Below are positions 1 through 10,600 of a DNA stretch of 64,000 nt, piece after piece. Under the pieces are notes generated by a model. That model was not told the DNA's origin. It saw only the letters and a list, made by a program, of their open reading frames with translations, and made no database searches. Each line of letters begins with the position of its first letter. Position 1 is the stretch's first letter. Source of the stretch: Gambelia wislizenii. Lineage: Eukaryota; Chordata; Lepidosauria; Squamata; Crotaphytidae. The DNA lies in contig JAUMIR010000005.1 in the NCBI GenBank assembly GCA_030847615.1, positions 209,420,645 to 209,484,644 on the forward strand, written 5' to 3'. A program made the translations under genes and the position numbers.

Positions 1-446
1 GCCTTCCTAGAACCCTGTTCATGCTCAGAGATCTCGTCAGGCTAAAACCAATAGCAGAATAGTGGAAACTTGGTCCCAGTCACTGCCTGGCATAATCCAG
101 GTAATTAGAGGCTTGGAGACAAGTAAAACACACTATCTACTGTTTATTTAAGCAATTAGAATTACTACATACAGACTATATACTTCCTAGTATAAAGTAA
201 TGCAGCCTTCTCAGCTAGAGAGCAAAACAGCTTCTGTGTCTTTTCCCACAGCACATATCATATTACAGACAGCAGTGAGTAACCAGCCAGGAGCTTCAGT
301 ACACAGCAGAGATAAGACTGCAGTACAGTATACCAATACAGCAGTTCTCCTTCTCAGTACATGGCACTGGCTGGTACACTTCCGTTTCCATGAAGATAAG
401 AACACAGCTGTGTTTATATTAACTTGACCTTCAGAGCCTGTTTGCC
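1..446. other. CEP290 intron 15 sequence, nothing recognised
   Basis: No conserved exon, element terminus or long open frame that looks real was found here. Short frames on both strands have no recognisable protein similarity. The stretch is taken as intron 15 of CEP290 (transcribed from the minus strand), because exon 15 lies at 7497-7659 and exon 16 was not found in the window. Confidence 0.4.
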
Positions 447-466
447 TAACTTCAAAGGAGGAGGGG

Positions 467-480
467 CAAGATGGCGACGG
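467..480 (+). promoter_or_regulatory. YY1-like motif at the LINE 5' end
   Basis: CAAGATGGCGACGG lies about 10 bp inside the 5' boundary of the LINE. It is close to the YY1 core AAGATGGCGGC. A YY1 site at nearly the same offset sets the start site of mammalian L1. That this copy works the same way is inference. Confidence 0.45.
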
Positions 481-544
481 ACTAACAACTTCTGAATTGT
501 CCTCCCACTAACATCTGGCATTACCACCTATATATACCTCCAAA

Positions 545-2071
545 ATGCCATCCAAAGGCAAGAAAAGAAATCGGACGAGCCCCTGTAATAATATTGACAA
601 ACAGGAATCCTCCAAAGCAGGAAAACAGATGAGGATTGACTCACTCTTCCCAGCGGCAGAGACAACACAGCCCGTGAGTAACAGATCTGTAACAACGGCT
701 CCTTCTTTACTCCTTAAGCCATTACAGACACTTGAACTAAACAAAACAGCCTCCCCAATTCCTCAAAGTGTAAATATAAATTATGGGACAGAGCAAGTTG
801 AAAACAAAGTTGATAACAAAGTCAAACTCCCGGAGCTTGGCAGCATTCCCTATAATAACAGCGCTCAGCTCTTTTATGATTTCTGCAAACTGTCCATAGA
901 GACTTTGATTCTTATTTTGCAAAGATTAAACAACATTACCAATAAGCTTTCCCAACAAGATTTTCAAAGGCAAAACCCATATGGTACACAGGGGGTTAAA
1001 AATGTAGCAGATTTGGAGGAAATGACGTGCCCTGCCACATCACAGGATGCAGTTAACCACAGCAGAGTGTTAAAAAAAAATGAGCTTCTGTTGCAAATAC
1101 ATCACAACAGGCACTTGTTAAACGGAAAGAAGGCTGTTATCAGATACCTTTCCCAACTTTTAAACATGCACAGCAAAACAATTGATTTAACAGACTGCCA
1201 CTTTTTGCCCAGCTCAAGAGCTACCAAGCGAATTTTTTTGACCTTTAGCCAGGCAAATATTCCTAACAGGCTGTTACGGAAAAGAAATTTCCTCTGGAAT
1301 GCACATTATATAGAAATTAACAGAGTTTTCAAGGATGAGATAGTCCGTGATCTCATCACAGGGAAAACAGCAACAATAACACAAAGAAGCAATAATTCTG
1401 CACACCAAGAGGGAGAACCTAAACACACCTTAAAGGAAGAAACTCAGGCTATTAATAATGAAGTAAATAAACTGAGAGAAAAACTCACAGAAATCTGGGA
1501 ACACGCTCCCACAATACAGCTGATGAAAGATACCATCCTGAGTCAATCTAACAGCAATCCAGCCCCATTGAAATCAGCCCCCCCTCGCAGAAAACTGTCA
1601 GTGCATTATTCTGATATTTATGACAGTGAAAGTGAAAGTGATGACTCTCTACTCACAATCAAGGAAGCCTTGAAATCCCGAGTTGTAGCCAACACCCCTC
1701 CACAAATGCAATATACTGCAGATGCACCCCCATCTACAATTAAACCCCAGGGGACTCAAGCATCCCTATGCAAACCTAGCTCAAGGGAAAAACAGTCTTC
1801 ACTGCCACCTACCTCATCTCCTAAGCCAAAGAATGCCCCCCTCACTAAAGAGATGGGATCCTTGCTTGCTTCTGATCCTCATTTCACTTCCCATGCTGCA
1901 TTGGTTCTTCCAATCTCCCTTCCAGAACAGGCAGGGCAAGAAGAACAGGAATGTGACTCACTACCCCTCCATCCTCAGAGGAGGACACAGCCACAGTCAA
2001 CCCAGTCATTTAACCAACTGCCATCAGATGAATTACCCATTCAGCCTGTGCCCTGCAATGCGACTGCCTGA
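545..2071 (+). CDS. LINE ORF1 protein, 508 aa
   Basis: ORF1 is an uninterrupted 508-codon frame starting at the first ATG of the LINE, 87 bp after the element begins. The N-terminus is basic (KGKKRNR near residues 4-10). Residues about 175-265 form the most protein-like part and include a segment around KRIFLTFSQANIPNRLL that recalls the RRM/C-terminal region of LINE ORF1 proteins in layout. A short heptad-like helix follows near residues 300-325, then a proline/serine-rich, low-complexity C-terminus. The expected role is RNA binding and RNP assembly for retrotransposition. No CCHC zinc knuckle was seen. It is in the same frame as ORF2, separated by one TGA. The function is inferred from position; the family was not identified. 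Confidence 0.75.
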   Translation: MPSKGKKRNRTSPCNNIDKQESSKAGKQMRIDSLFPAAETTQPVSNRSVTTAPSLLLKPLQTLELNKTASPIPQSVNINYGTEQVENKVDNKVKLPELGSIPYNNSAQLFYDFCKLSIETLILILQRLNNITNKLSQQDFQRQNPYGTQGVKNVADLEEMTCPATSQDAVNHSRVLKKNELLLQIHHNRHLLNGKKAVIRYLSQLLNMHSKTIDLTDCHFLPSSRATKRIFLTFSQANIPNRLLRKRNFLWNAHYIEINRVFKDEIVRDLITGKTATITQRSNNSAHQEGEPKHTLKEETQAINNEVNKLREKLTEIWEHAPTIQLMKDTILSQSNSNPAPLKSAPPRRKLSVHYSDIYDSESESDDSLLTIKEALKSRVVANTPPQMQYTADAPPSTIKPQGTQASLCKPSSREKQSSLPPTSSPKPKNAPLTKEMGSLLASDPHFTSHAALVLPISLPEQAGQEEQECDSLPLHPQRRTQPQSTQSFNQLPSDELPIQPVPCNATA

Positions 2072-2101
2072 CCTCCAACAGACCAGCACAAAGTGACCCT
2101 T

Positions 2102-5100
2102 ATGACCTGGAACATTGCTGGGTGGCCGACGGCCCGCAGAGATCCCTGTCCTAATGACTTCCTCACCCAATATGACATTATACTGATCCAGGAAACATGG
2201 ACTAATAAGGATCTGTTATTAAATGGTTTTCACTCATTCTCAATTCCGGCAGAGCCAGGGAAAAAGCATGGAAGAGCTAGAGGAGGCCTGGGCGTCCTGG
2301 TCTCCACCACCCTACGTGCCATAACAAGGCCTCTTTCTACTTTTAAAACACATGCCATGGCAGTGCTGATTCAATTTAACCATTGCACTTTGCTGATAAT
2401 AAATGCCTACATGCCTCCAATGAAGAAGAAATCCCAAATCAGAGGCCTGTGGGCTGAATTGGAATCATATACTGCTAATCTCATGTTGCAGAACCCAAAT
2501 GCATTTGTAATTTTGGGAGGTGATTTGAATGCCAGACTGGGCCCCAATAATCATACCCTATATGCCCATCACAAATGCCCTCCTCCTGATTTTGAAGACG
2601 ATGGAACCCACCTCATCCGATGCTCAAAGGACAAGAAATCAAACTTTGCAGGACTTTGTCTGGATCAAACAGCATTCAGGCTGAACCTTCAAATCCTAAA
2701 TGGTGCCCTGAAAAATGACTGCCCAGCTGAATTCACTTATCTCTCTGGGTCCAGAATGAGTGCCATTGATTACATAATCATTTCCAGGGACCTTCTTCCC
2801 TATGCCAAGGAATTAGAAGTTATGCCCAGATTTGAAAGTGATCATTTACCAATTCGGCTACAGCTTAGCGACTTCACTCAGGAGACACACACCAGGGAGC
2901 GCTATCATCTCTCTGTGACACCATCAGGAAGGACTTATCGCCGAGCTAAATGGACCCCCCAACTAAACCAAACAATAAGTGAGGTATTGGCTTCAGACCA
3001 ACTTCAGCATCTTAGGACTGCCCTGATATCAGCTGAGTCCCCTGATGAAATCTTGGAAAATTACAATACACTTACCCAAGCTTTACACCAATATCTAATC
3101 TGTCAAAATAGCGCACATCAGCGGAAACAACAACAGCACCACTCCAAACCATGGTTTGACAAGGAATGTGTTAATGCTAAAAAAGCCCTCATTGATATTT
3201 ATCAAGGTTACCTATCTAATAACATTCCAGATGCTGCACAAATGCTGCTTCAGCAGAAAAGAGACTACAAAAAGTTGCTGAGGAACAAGAAAAAAGAAGC
3301 CATGAAGAATGAGTGGACACAACTTATCCAGGCAGTCAGATCCAACAACACAGCTCTGTTCTGGCATATTACATCAAGTTCCCAGAGAAATGGGCCAGCT
3401 ACAGTGGATTGTCACATCCCTCCAGGGATATGGGAGGATCACTTTCAAGCACTTTATAAGGACAACTACATTGAAAGTGGATGCACTAGCCAAAATATAG
3501 AAAATATCCAAGAGTGGCCACCAGTGACAGCGACAGAGATCAAGAACCTTGTAGCCCAGCTGAGAATGGGGAAGGCTCCAGGAGAAGACTTAATACCTGC
3601 AGAAGCCATTAAAAACAACCTTGAATTTTGGGCCCCTATCCTGGCCTCACTTTTCACCTGTATCGACAAATATGGTCGAGCACCCAAGGATTGGGGTCTT
3701 GCAATCATCGTCCCCATATATTAAAAAGGAAGCAAGGATGATCCTGTCAACTACAGACCAATTAGTCTCCTCAGTACAATCAGCAAACTCTATGCAAGAC
3801 ACTTACAGTGGAAATTTCAGACCTGGTTGGAACAAGAAAACATACTTGCAGAAGAACAAGCTGGCTTTAGGGAAGGCCGCTCCACCATAGATCAGTGCCT
3901 TGTACTCCACCACCTTATTGAAAAATACTCCACCTGCAGCACAGTTTCTCTCTATGCTGCCTTCATAGACTTTAAAGCAGCTTTTGACTCTATACCCCGA
4001 ACCAAACTGTGGAAAAAACTGGAGGCTTCTTCGATCGACCGACGTTTACTCCATCTAATTCGTATGCTGCATGAAGGGACCTCATTAAAAGTAAGATGTA
4101 ACCCCCAGGGACATCTCACCAATGACATTGTCACTGAGAAGGGTGTCAAGCAAGGTTGCATTCTAGCTCCACTCCTGTTTAACTTCTACATTAATGATTT
4201 GGTGGATCACCTCAACAACACTAACTTCCACCCCCCAAAATTAAAGGGAAGGCATATTTCAACGCTGCTTTATGCGGATGATGCAGCAGTACTTTCAAGA
4301 TCTCCCATTGGACTAAAAAGAGCCCTAAGAGCACTAACATATTATTGCCGAGTGGAACAGCTAGAACTCAACTATCAAAAAACTAAAATCATGGCATTCG
4401 CTAAAAGGCCTAAGAACTACAACTGGAATATAGATGGCCACAAGATTGAACAGGTCTCTTGCTTCAAATACCTGGGGGTAATTTTTCAAGCCACTGGTAG
4501 TAGGAAAGCGCATGGAGAGTATGCTGCTTGCAATGCACAGAGGAGCACAACAACCATTCTCAAATTTCTTAAGACAAGAGGAGGCCACTACTTACCTGCA
4601 GCGCTCAAACTTTTTGAAGCCAAACCAGTAGCACAACTGCTTTATGGATCCCAATTGGGACCCTTCCCCAACCCTGCTCCATTAGAACTTGTCCAATCCA
4701 AATTCCTAAGATCAGCTTTCCAAACTCCAAAATGTGTCTCTAACGCAGCTCTGAGACTGGAGTCAGGATTTATGAAAATGGAGGCCAGAGTGTGGGTGAC
4801 CATACTCAACTACTGGCTCAGACTATCCCTCTTTCCCACTGGCCTTGCTCCACTAACCTTAAGTGATGATTTCCAATCCAGCTGGAAACAGACAGTGATG
4901 ACTAAAATCTCAATGCTGGGCCTTTCCCCAGTTCTTCTGCTAAGCCTGGGATATGATAGGGCAAAAGCTACTATCAAACAACGGGTAGCAGATATAGAGC
5001 GACAACTGGACATAGCCAGTACTCCAACCTTCATTGCTAGTGACTCCAATAGATATCTGGCCTCACCTTTGGCATACTTAGCAACACTTGAAATACCTAA

Positions 5101-5434
5101 ACATCGAAGGGCCTTTACTCTTGCACGGTGTCATGCCCTCCCTTCAGCTGTCCTTGAAGGCCGATACAAGAAGATCCCCTTCTCAGACAGACTGTGCCCC
5201 TGCAACTCAGGCCAAATAGAAACAACAGAGCATGTATTACTCCAGTGCTCATACTACAGGGACATACGTCTCAGACTTATTTCACCCCTGTTGCATAAAT
5301 ATCAAGGGCACACTGGACAATTCTACATAAACTTGTTGCTTTCAGACACCAACCCAGGAACAACTTATAATGTTGCCAGATTCTGCGCAGCTGCGGTTAA
5401 AATTCGTCAGACAATGTCCTCAGCAGTAGAATAG
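2102..5434 (+). pseudogene. LINE ORF2: AP endonuclease plus reverse transcriptase, one stop codon
   Basis: ORF2 begins at ATG 2102 (an in-frame GTG is at 2093) and runs about 1110 codons with a single TAA at 3722-3724; the frame is the same on both sides, so this is a point nonsense mutation and not a frameshift. The AP-endonuclease motifs are TWNIAG at the start, IQETW, GGDLNAR, a SAIDYIII segment and SDHLPI, within about residues 1-260. The reverse transcriptase follows, with GKAPGEDLIPAEAIK before the stop, then FIDFKAAFDSI, VKQGCILAPLLFN and YADDAAVL near residue 720. A C-terminal Cys/His pattern (CPCNSG, then TTEHVLLQC) lies near 5191-5255. It would nick target DNA and prime reverse transcription in the nucleus. 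The stop separates endonuclease plus early RT from the catalytic YADD, so this copy is probably unable to move by itself. Confidence 0.88.
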
Positions 5435-5579
5435 TGTCAACCTATTCTTGTTATCTTGTTATACTTGTTATACTGGAGCTAACATTTTAAATACTGCTTT
5501 TAGCCTGTTTTTATTCTGTGATCTTACCTTTATTCTGTATCCCCTTTTTACCTGTGCTGGTCTATGACCGTAATAAAGA

Positions 5580-5604
5580 TTCTATTCTATTCTATTCTAT
5601 TCTA
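5580..5604 (+). repeat. (TTCTA)5 tail of the LINE
   Basis: Five consecutive TTCTA units follow the AATAAA at 5572-5577 and run into the right-hand target-site duplication. On the other strand the unit is a cyclic form of AATAG, a pentamer reported as abundant in snakes and linked to LINE 3' tails. Confidence 0.8.
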
Positions 5605-5613
5605 ACTTCAAAG

Positions 5614-5954
5614 TCAAACTGGCCTTCTGTCTAAGTATGGATTTACAGCATGTAATGAACTCTACAGCCTGACATTATAATATACACTTATGAGTTTACA
5701 CTAGGCATCCACTAGACTGCTCTCAGTGCTGGCAAGCTCACTGGCTCCCAGAGGCTCCTTGTACTATCTGTGCAATGGCTGCAAGCAAATGGGGCATTTA
5801 TAGTTAAATACCTATTTGGTAACCCTACTTTTTATGCAGGATAGAAAAATGTGTGCTCTCTCGCTCTGTGTGTATGTGTATATATGAATGAATGGATAGA
5901 ATGGAATGCTTGGCACACTAGCATTCAGATTTTTATTTTGGAGATGAAATAATA
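5614..5954. other. CEP290 intron 15, no feature beyond a short TG-rich patch
   Basis: Only a short TG/TA-rich patch near 5867-5885 stands out. No exon or element terminus was recognised. Confidence 0.4.
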
Positions 5955-5956
5955 TA

Positions 5957-7042
5957 CAGTCTCACCTCCACATTCGCGAACTTGACATTCGCGGTTTTGA
6001 TTATTCGCGGTTTTGGGAGGGCCCCCCTGGGCCCCCCCAAAACCGTGACATGGGGCCTCTGGAGGCCCCGTGAAAGCCCTGGGAGGGAGCAGGGAGGGCC
6101 GGGGAGACCTCCACAGGGCCTTCAGAGACCCTCTGGAGGCCCCGCAAAGGCCTTGGGAAGGAGGGGGAGGGCCGGGGAGGCCTTAACGGGCCCCCCGGAG
6201 ACGCTCCGGAGGCCCCACGAAGGCCCGGGGAGGGAGGGGGGAGGGCCAGGAGAGGCCTCCGCGGGGCCTGGCTAGGCCCCACGAAGGCCCGGGCAGGGAG
6301 GGGGGAAGGCCGGGAGAGGCCTCCGCAGGGCCTGGCTAGGCCCCACGAAGGCTGAGGGAGGGAGGGGGAGGGCCGGGAGAGGCCTCCGCGGGGCCTGGCT
6401 AGGCCCCAGGAAGACCCGGGGAGGGAGGGGGAAGGCCGGGAGAGGCCTACGCGGGGCCTGGCTAGGCCCCACGAAGGCCCCGGGAGGGAGGGGGGAGGGC
6501 CAGGAGAGGCCTCCGCGGGGCCTGGCTAGGCCCCACGAAGGTCCGAGGAGGGAGCGGGGAGTGCCGGGGAGGCCTCCATGGGGCCTCCGGAGACACTCCG
6601 GAGGCCCCATGAAGGCCCGGGGAGAGGGTGGGGAGGGCTGGGGAGGCCTCCATGGGGCCTCCGGAGACGCTCCGGAGGCCCCATGAAGGCCTGGGGGAGG
6701 GCTAGGGAGGCCTCCATGGGGCCTCCGGAGATGCTCCGGAGGCCCCACAAAGGCCTGGGGAGGGAGGGGGGAGGGCCGGGAGAGGCCTCCGTGGGGCACC
6801 GCGAAGGCCTTGGGAGTGAGGGGGGAAGGCCGGGGAGGCATCCACGGGGCCTCGGGAGGGTCTCCGGAGGCCCCAGGAAGGCCTAGGAAGGGAGCGGGGA
6901 GGCTGGGGAAAGCGACTATGGGGCCTCCGGAGGCCCCATGGTCGCTATGGTGGGGGAGGGGGAGGGCAGTAGTTATTCGTGGATTTTTCACATTCACAGG
7001 GGTCCGTGGAACGTAACCCCCGTGAATGTGAAGGGACGACTG
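5957..7042 (-). mobile_element. Tigger-like MITE with internal GC-rich minisatellite
   Basis: The left end starts CAGTCTCACCTCCACATTCG and the right end finishes GTGAATGTGAAGGGACGACTG, flanked by TA on both sides (5955-5956 and 7043-7044). The termini and subterminal 'ATTCGCGG' blocks match the element at 31709-32941 in reverse orientation. Terminal CAGT(Y)G and TA duplication are hallmarks of TcMar/Tigger elements. No transposase frame is present; open frames inside are artefacts of the repeat. It lies in CEP290 intron 15. Confidence 0.8.
6045..6930. repeat. Minisatellite, about 63-64 bp unit, GC-rich
   Basis: The block GCTAGGCCCC recurs at 6271, 6335, 6398, 6461 and 6525, giving spacings of 64, 63, 63 and 64 bp. 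Further right the units diverge into a variant built on GGGCCTCCGGAGAC, with spacings of about 64-74 bp. G-runs are dense on the plus strand (AGGGAGGGGGG), so G-quadruplex potential is high. The array lies between the terminal repeats of a MITE. Confidence 0.85.
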
Positions 7043-7044
7043 TA

Positions 7045-7496
7045 CATGGAATAGACTGATCTGTACAGTTTGTAGTCAAGTATGGTTAATAAAATGGAAA
7101 TACAGGCCATAATCCAAGACAGCCCCTATGGCTGCACTCAAGAGGTTTAAATTCAAGGATTCTACATTATACTTCTAATTACAAGCACTCTGTGCTACTC
7201 TGGTCACAACTTGTATCCTCGTTGACTCTTCTGATGGGCATAGTTCCAGACGATGCCTGCACAATAAGATATTTTACTGCTCAGCCCTTCAATTGGTTGA
7301 GATCAAACAATTACAGTTTGTTGCCACATTCATTTAGGAAGAAATGGCTACTTCTACATCTCAAGCCAACACTAAAAAAAAATCAACTGAAGTTTGACTT
7401 AAAAGAGAAAGGCAACAGTTCATTCATGCAGGGTAAGTAAATTGTTTCAATACCACTGTATAATTATATAAATGCAAATGCTGACATGGTGCATAC
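7045..7496. other. CEP290 intron 15, no feature recognised
   Basis: This is AT-rich intronic DNA immediately downstream (in the sense of CEP290) of exon 15. The donor GTATGC of intron 15 sits at 7496 and below on the minus strand. No exon 16 was found here. Confidence 0.45.
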
Positions 7497-7659
7497 CTAG
7501 TTGTTCCCGAAGATCTTCATTTTCATCAAGAAAATCATTGATTGTAAGTTCAAGTTTGTTAACTTCTTTAATTAATGTTTCAATCTCATGATCTCTTATT
7601 TTAAGTTGCTTCTTCAAATCATTTATTTCAGCAACAGCATCTTCCAGGCCATATATTCC
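7497..7659 (-). CDS. CEP290: CEP290 coding exon 15
   Basis: The exon is 163 nt and encodes about residues 455-508 plus one base. The sequence reads [19 protein letters not shown], then a [20 protein letters not shown] segment, the counterpart of human GVYGLEDA...DFLDENEALRE. The acceptor is TTTTCTAAG (AG at 7661-7660) and the donor is G|GTATGC at 7496. It is the last CEP290 exon found in the window. Confidence 0.95.
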
Positions 7660-10600
7660 CTTAGAAAATAGAGAAGTTCTGTGTAGATAATGTACTATCA
7701 AGATACACATACAACTGAAATTATTTTTAGCTTCTTGGGGGTCTGCATTAATGGCCACAAACAGAAAACTTAAAATATGGATTTTGTTTCTTTAATATAT
7801 ACAAATCATATATGCAAGGAAATTAAAACCATGACAGCTACCATTGTTCTGTGAAACCAAATTACATACTGTTTCATAATTTTTCATTCGCTTCAGAGTA
7901 TCAATAAGTTCTTTGTCTTTTTCCCTTGCATCAGCTTCTGCGACTTCTGCTATCCTTTCAGCTTCTTTTGTTTTCTGTTCCAACATATGCAACTTTTCTT
8001 GCATTTCCTCAATACAATCCTGCTGCGTAAAAGATGGAGGACCTGGGGAAAAACACCACAAATGCCCATAAGAGATTTGTTAGTCCATTAGTCCCAATTC
8101 ATTCATTAAAGAATATTAACTGGGTGAAACTGATACTCAATTCAGTATCTTTAATGTAGTTATGAATGAAAATTCAGTGACAAAACAATAATCATTACAT
8201 AAACCATGAAAAGGATTGGGCTCCTTTCCCAGTTCAATTAATTCAACGAATATGAAACAGTAACATCCACATCTGCCTAAACGAAACAAAGGAGATCCTG
8301 AAGAACCTTCATGCAGTGTCCTGGACAGGAGCAGAACTCCACTAAGCATTCCTGGGTTAGACCAGGTCATTAAAAATAGAACTAGAGAAGTAGCTGATGG
8401 GGAAGTTGATTTGTACTTCGACATACACTCTCAAGCACTATTGTTGGTGGTGGTGGTTATTAACTTTATATGTACCTCACCTTTTCCCCAACACTGGAAC
8501 TCAAGTCAGCTTAAAAGATTATAATTAAAAACATACAAAAAGTCATTAAAAAGATTATGATTAAAAACACAGAAAAAGTCAACATTAAAACTGTTAAACA
8601 TATTAAAAACATGCATTCTAAAAAGATTTTTAAAAACCACACAATACAGTTTAAAATCATATAGCACTTACAGACCTTTGTTTAAAAAAAGTCTGAAATA
8701 AAGTCTTTGCCTACCAACAGATGGACAGCAAGGAGAGGGCATTCCACCTCCCTAAGGAGGGAGTTCCAAAGTGTAGGGACAGCTACTGAGAAGGCCCTCT
8801 TTTGTGTTTCCACTAGCCACACCCATGAAGGAGGTGGTACTAAGAGATGGCCCTTTCCTGTGGATCTCAAGGGCTGGGTGAGCTCACATTGAAGATATAA
8901 TCTGTCTACATTTGAACATAATTAAGCCTAAGTAAGTGAGGCCATTTTAGTCACAAAGGAAATAAGTTATGGAGCAGGAAATCTCCTACATTAGCTCGTC
9001 TTCAGCTTCTTGTGGCATCCCCTGTGACTCCAGAATAAAGATCACCTACAAATAGTTCTGTATTGTAAACGTAATCTTGTAAGTGGTCTACTCTTTCTTG
9101 GTGGCAGTGATAAATGCATGATCCTTGCTCTGCTTTCTGCTGGCATTAATCTTTTGAAATAAAATTATTTGAATCTTACATGTGTTTGGGAATCCTCAGT
9201 GGGTAGACTAAAAAGCCAAGCCTTACACATGGTTAGGAATATTTCACTCATCCAGTAATTACATGAAATGAGACGACTGGTTTAAATGTGGTTTTCAGAT
9301 CTTCCAAAATCTCCTACACCTGTTTGTCATTATAAAAACTGTAAGTTGACTTTATTTTTCTCTCTCATTCCTCTCCATCTCTGATGTCATGTCTTAAATT
9401 TAGACTTGAAGTCTGAAAAGCAAAGACTGCATGCTACTTTTTTTTAAGCCATTCTGGGAAAAAAAATTTCCCCTCCTGGGGGTGGGGAATGAGTGCTAAA
9501 TGAATTAGTCCAAGTGATTTCAATTAATCAATCAATAAATTTATCTCAGACAGTATGACACAACTTTATAAATTCACCATACCACTTATAACAGAAAGAA
9601 ATTATGCATAAAACATGTAGACCTAATAACTTGTGCAGGCTTGGGTCTGAATCCTATTGATAATCCCAACCAAAGCAGACCCATTCTATCAATTATTCAA
9701 TAGTAAGTCAACACGTTGGTAAATCCCACTGAGTTGAGATTCAGGCCATGATGTTCCACTACCCTCTCCTGAACAAAATTACTCATGGCTAAAGATTACA
9801 TTAGCACAGACATAAACCATGGTTAACATAAATCAAATGTGACTTCTAACCATAGTTTAATGCCAGGTTCAAATTTGGTCTCCAATCTAATTATACATAT
9901 TGCTAATATTATACAAAACATAAAAGAGAGAGTTGCCTTTTTCTTTTTGGAGTTCTCTTTTGAGGTCCTCAATAATTAGTGCATTCTTTTCCATCTCTTT
10001 GGTATACTGTTCAACCTGTTCAGTGAGAAGTTGGATCTGACTGTCTCTTTCTTGCACACCCTGCAAAAGTTTAAGTTTGGTCTTAACAAATAGCAAGGAT
10101 TGTACCCTATAAAAGTATACAAAAGATGAATGTAACAGAAAAAGGAAAAATACTTACAATATGGAGTTCAGATATTATCTAGGACAAGTAAAGGCACATG
10201 CAGCAAAAATCAAAAATAAAAGCAGAAAGGTAAAAGTAAAACATACCACTTACAACATCAGGAGAATAATAATTCTTTCAAAATTATAAAAATTCTTTCA
10301 AAAATTCTGTTTTTTTAGCTTCATTTGAACTTTGTTCTTAACAGACACTAACCACCATATATGCTTGTCTAAATAGTGCTATGTACTCTGATGAGCTGCA
10401 TGCCTTACAACTAATTTTAAATGTAATTGACTATAATGAATTACTTATGTGTGTAGCCATCAAGAAGCAGGACCAGTAACAGGGAAAGCAATGTGCAGTG
10501 CAACCTGCAAGGTGTGAAGTGGCAGAAGCAGTGAGAAACTAGATCAGTGTTAGGAGACATATGGCTTTCCAGATGCTGGAATACAATTCCCATCATCTGT

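Larger units (their letters stand above)
458..5602 (+). mobile_element. Nearly full-length APE-type LINE (non-LTR retrotransposon)
   Basis: The unit has a short 5' leader, ORF1, ORF2 with AP-endonuclease and reverse-transcriptase motifs, an AATAAA at 5572-5577 and a (TTCTA)n tail. The 11-bp direct repeat TAACTTCAAAG flanks it at 447-457 and 5603-5613; its first bases overlap the tail, so 10 bp is also possible. Both reading frames are open apart from one nonsense codon, so the insertion is young. It lies in CEP290 intron 15, antisense to that gene. The clade is uncertain: the tail resembles pentanucleotide tails described for squamate CR1/L3-like LINEs, while the ORF2 motifs also recall Ingi/Vingi-type elements. 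Confidence 0.9.

Noticed and set aside
1..7490. CEP290 exon 16
   Set aside because: I looked on the minus strand for the expected continuation after exon 15 and did not find it; the interval is mostly filled by the LINE and MITE.
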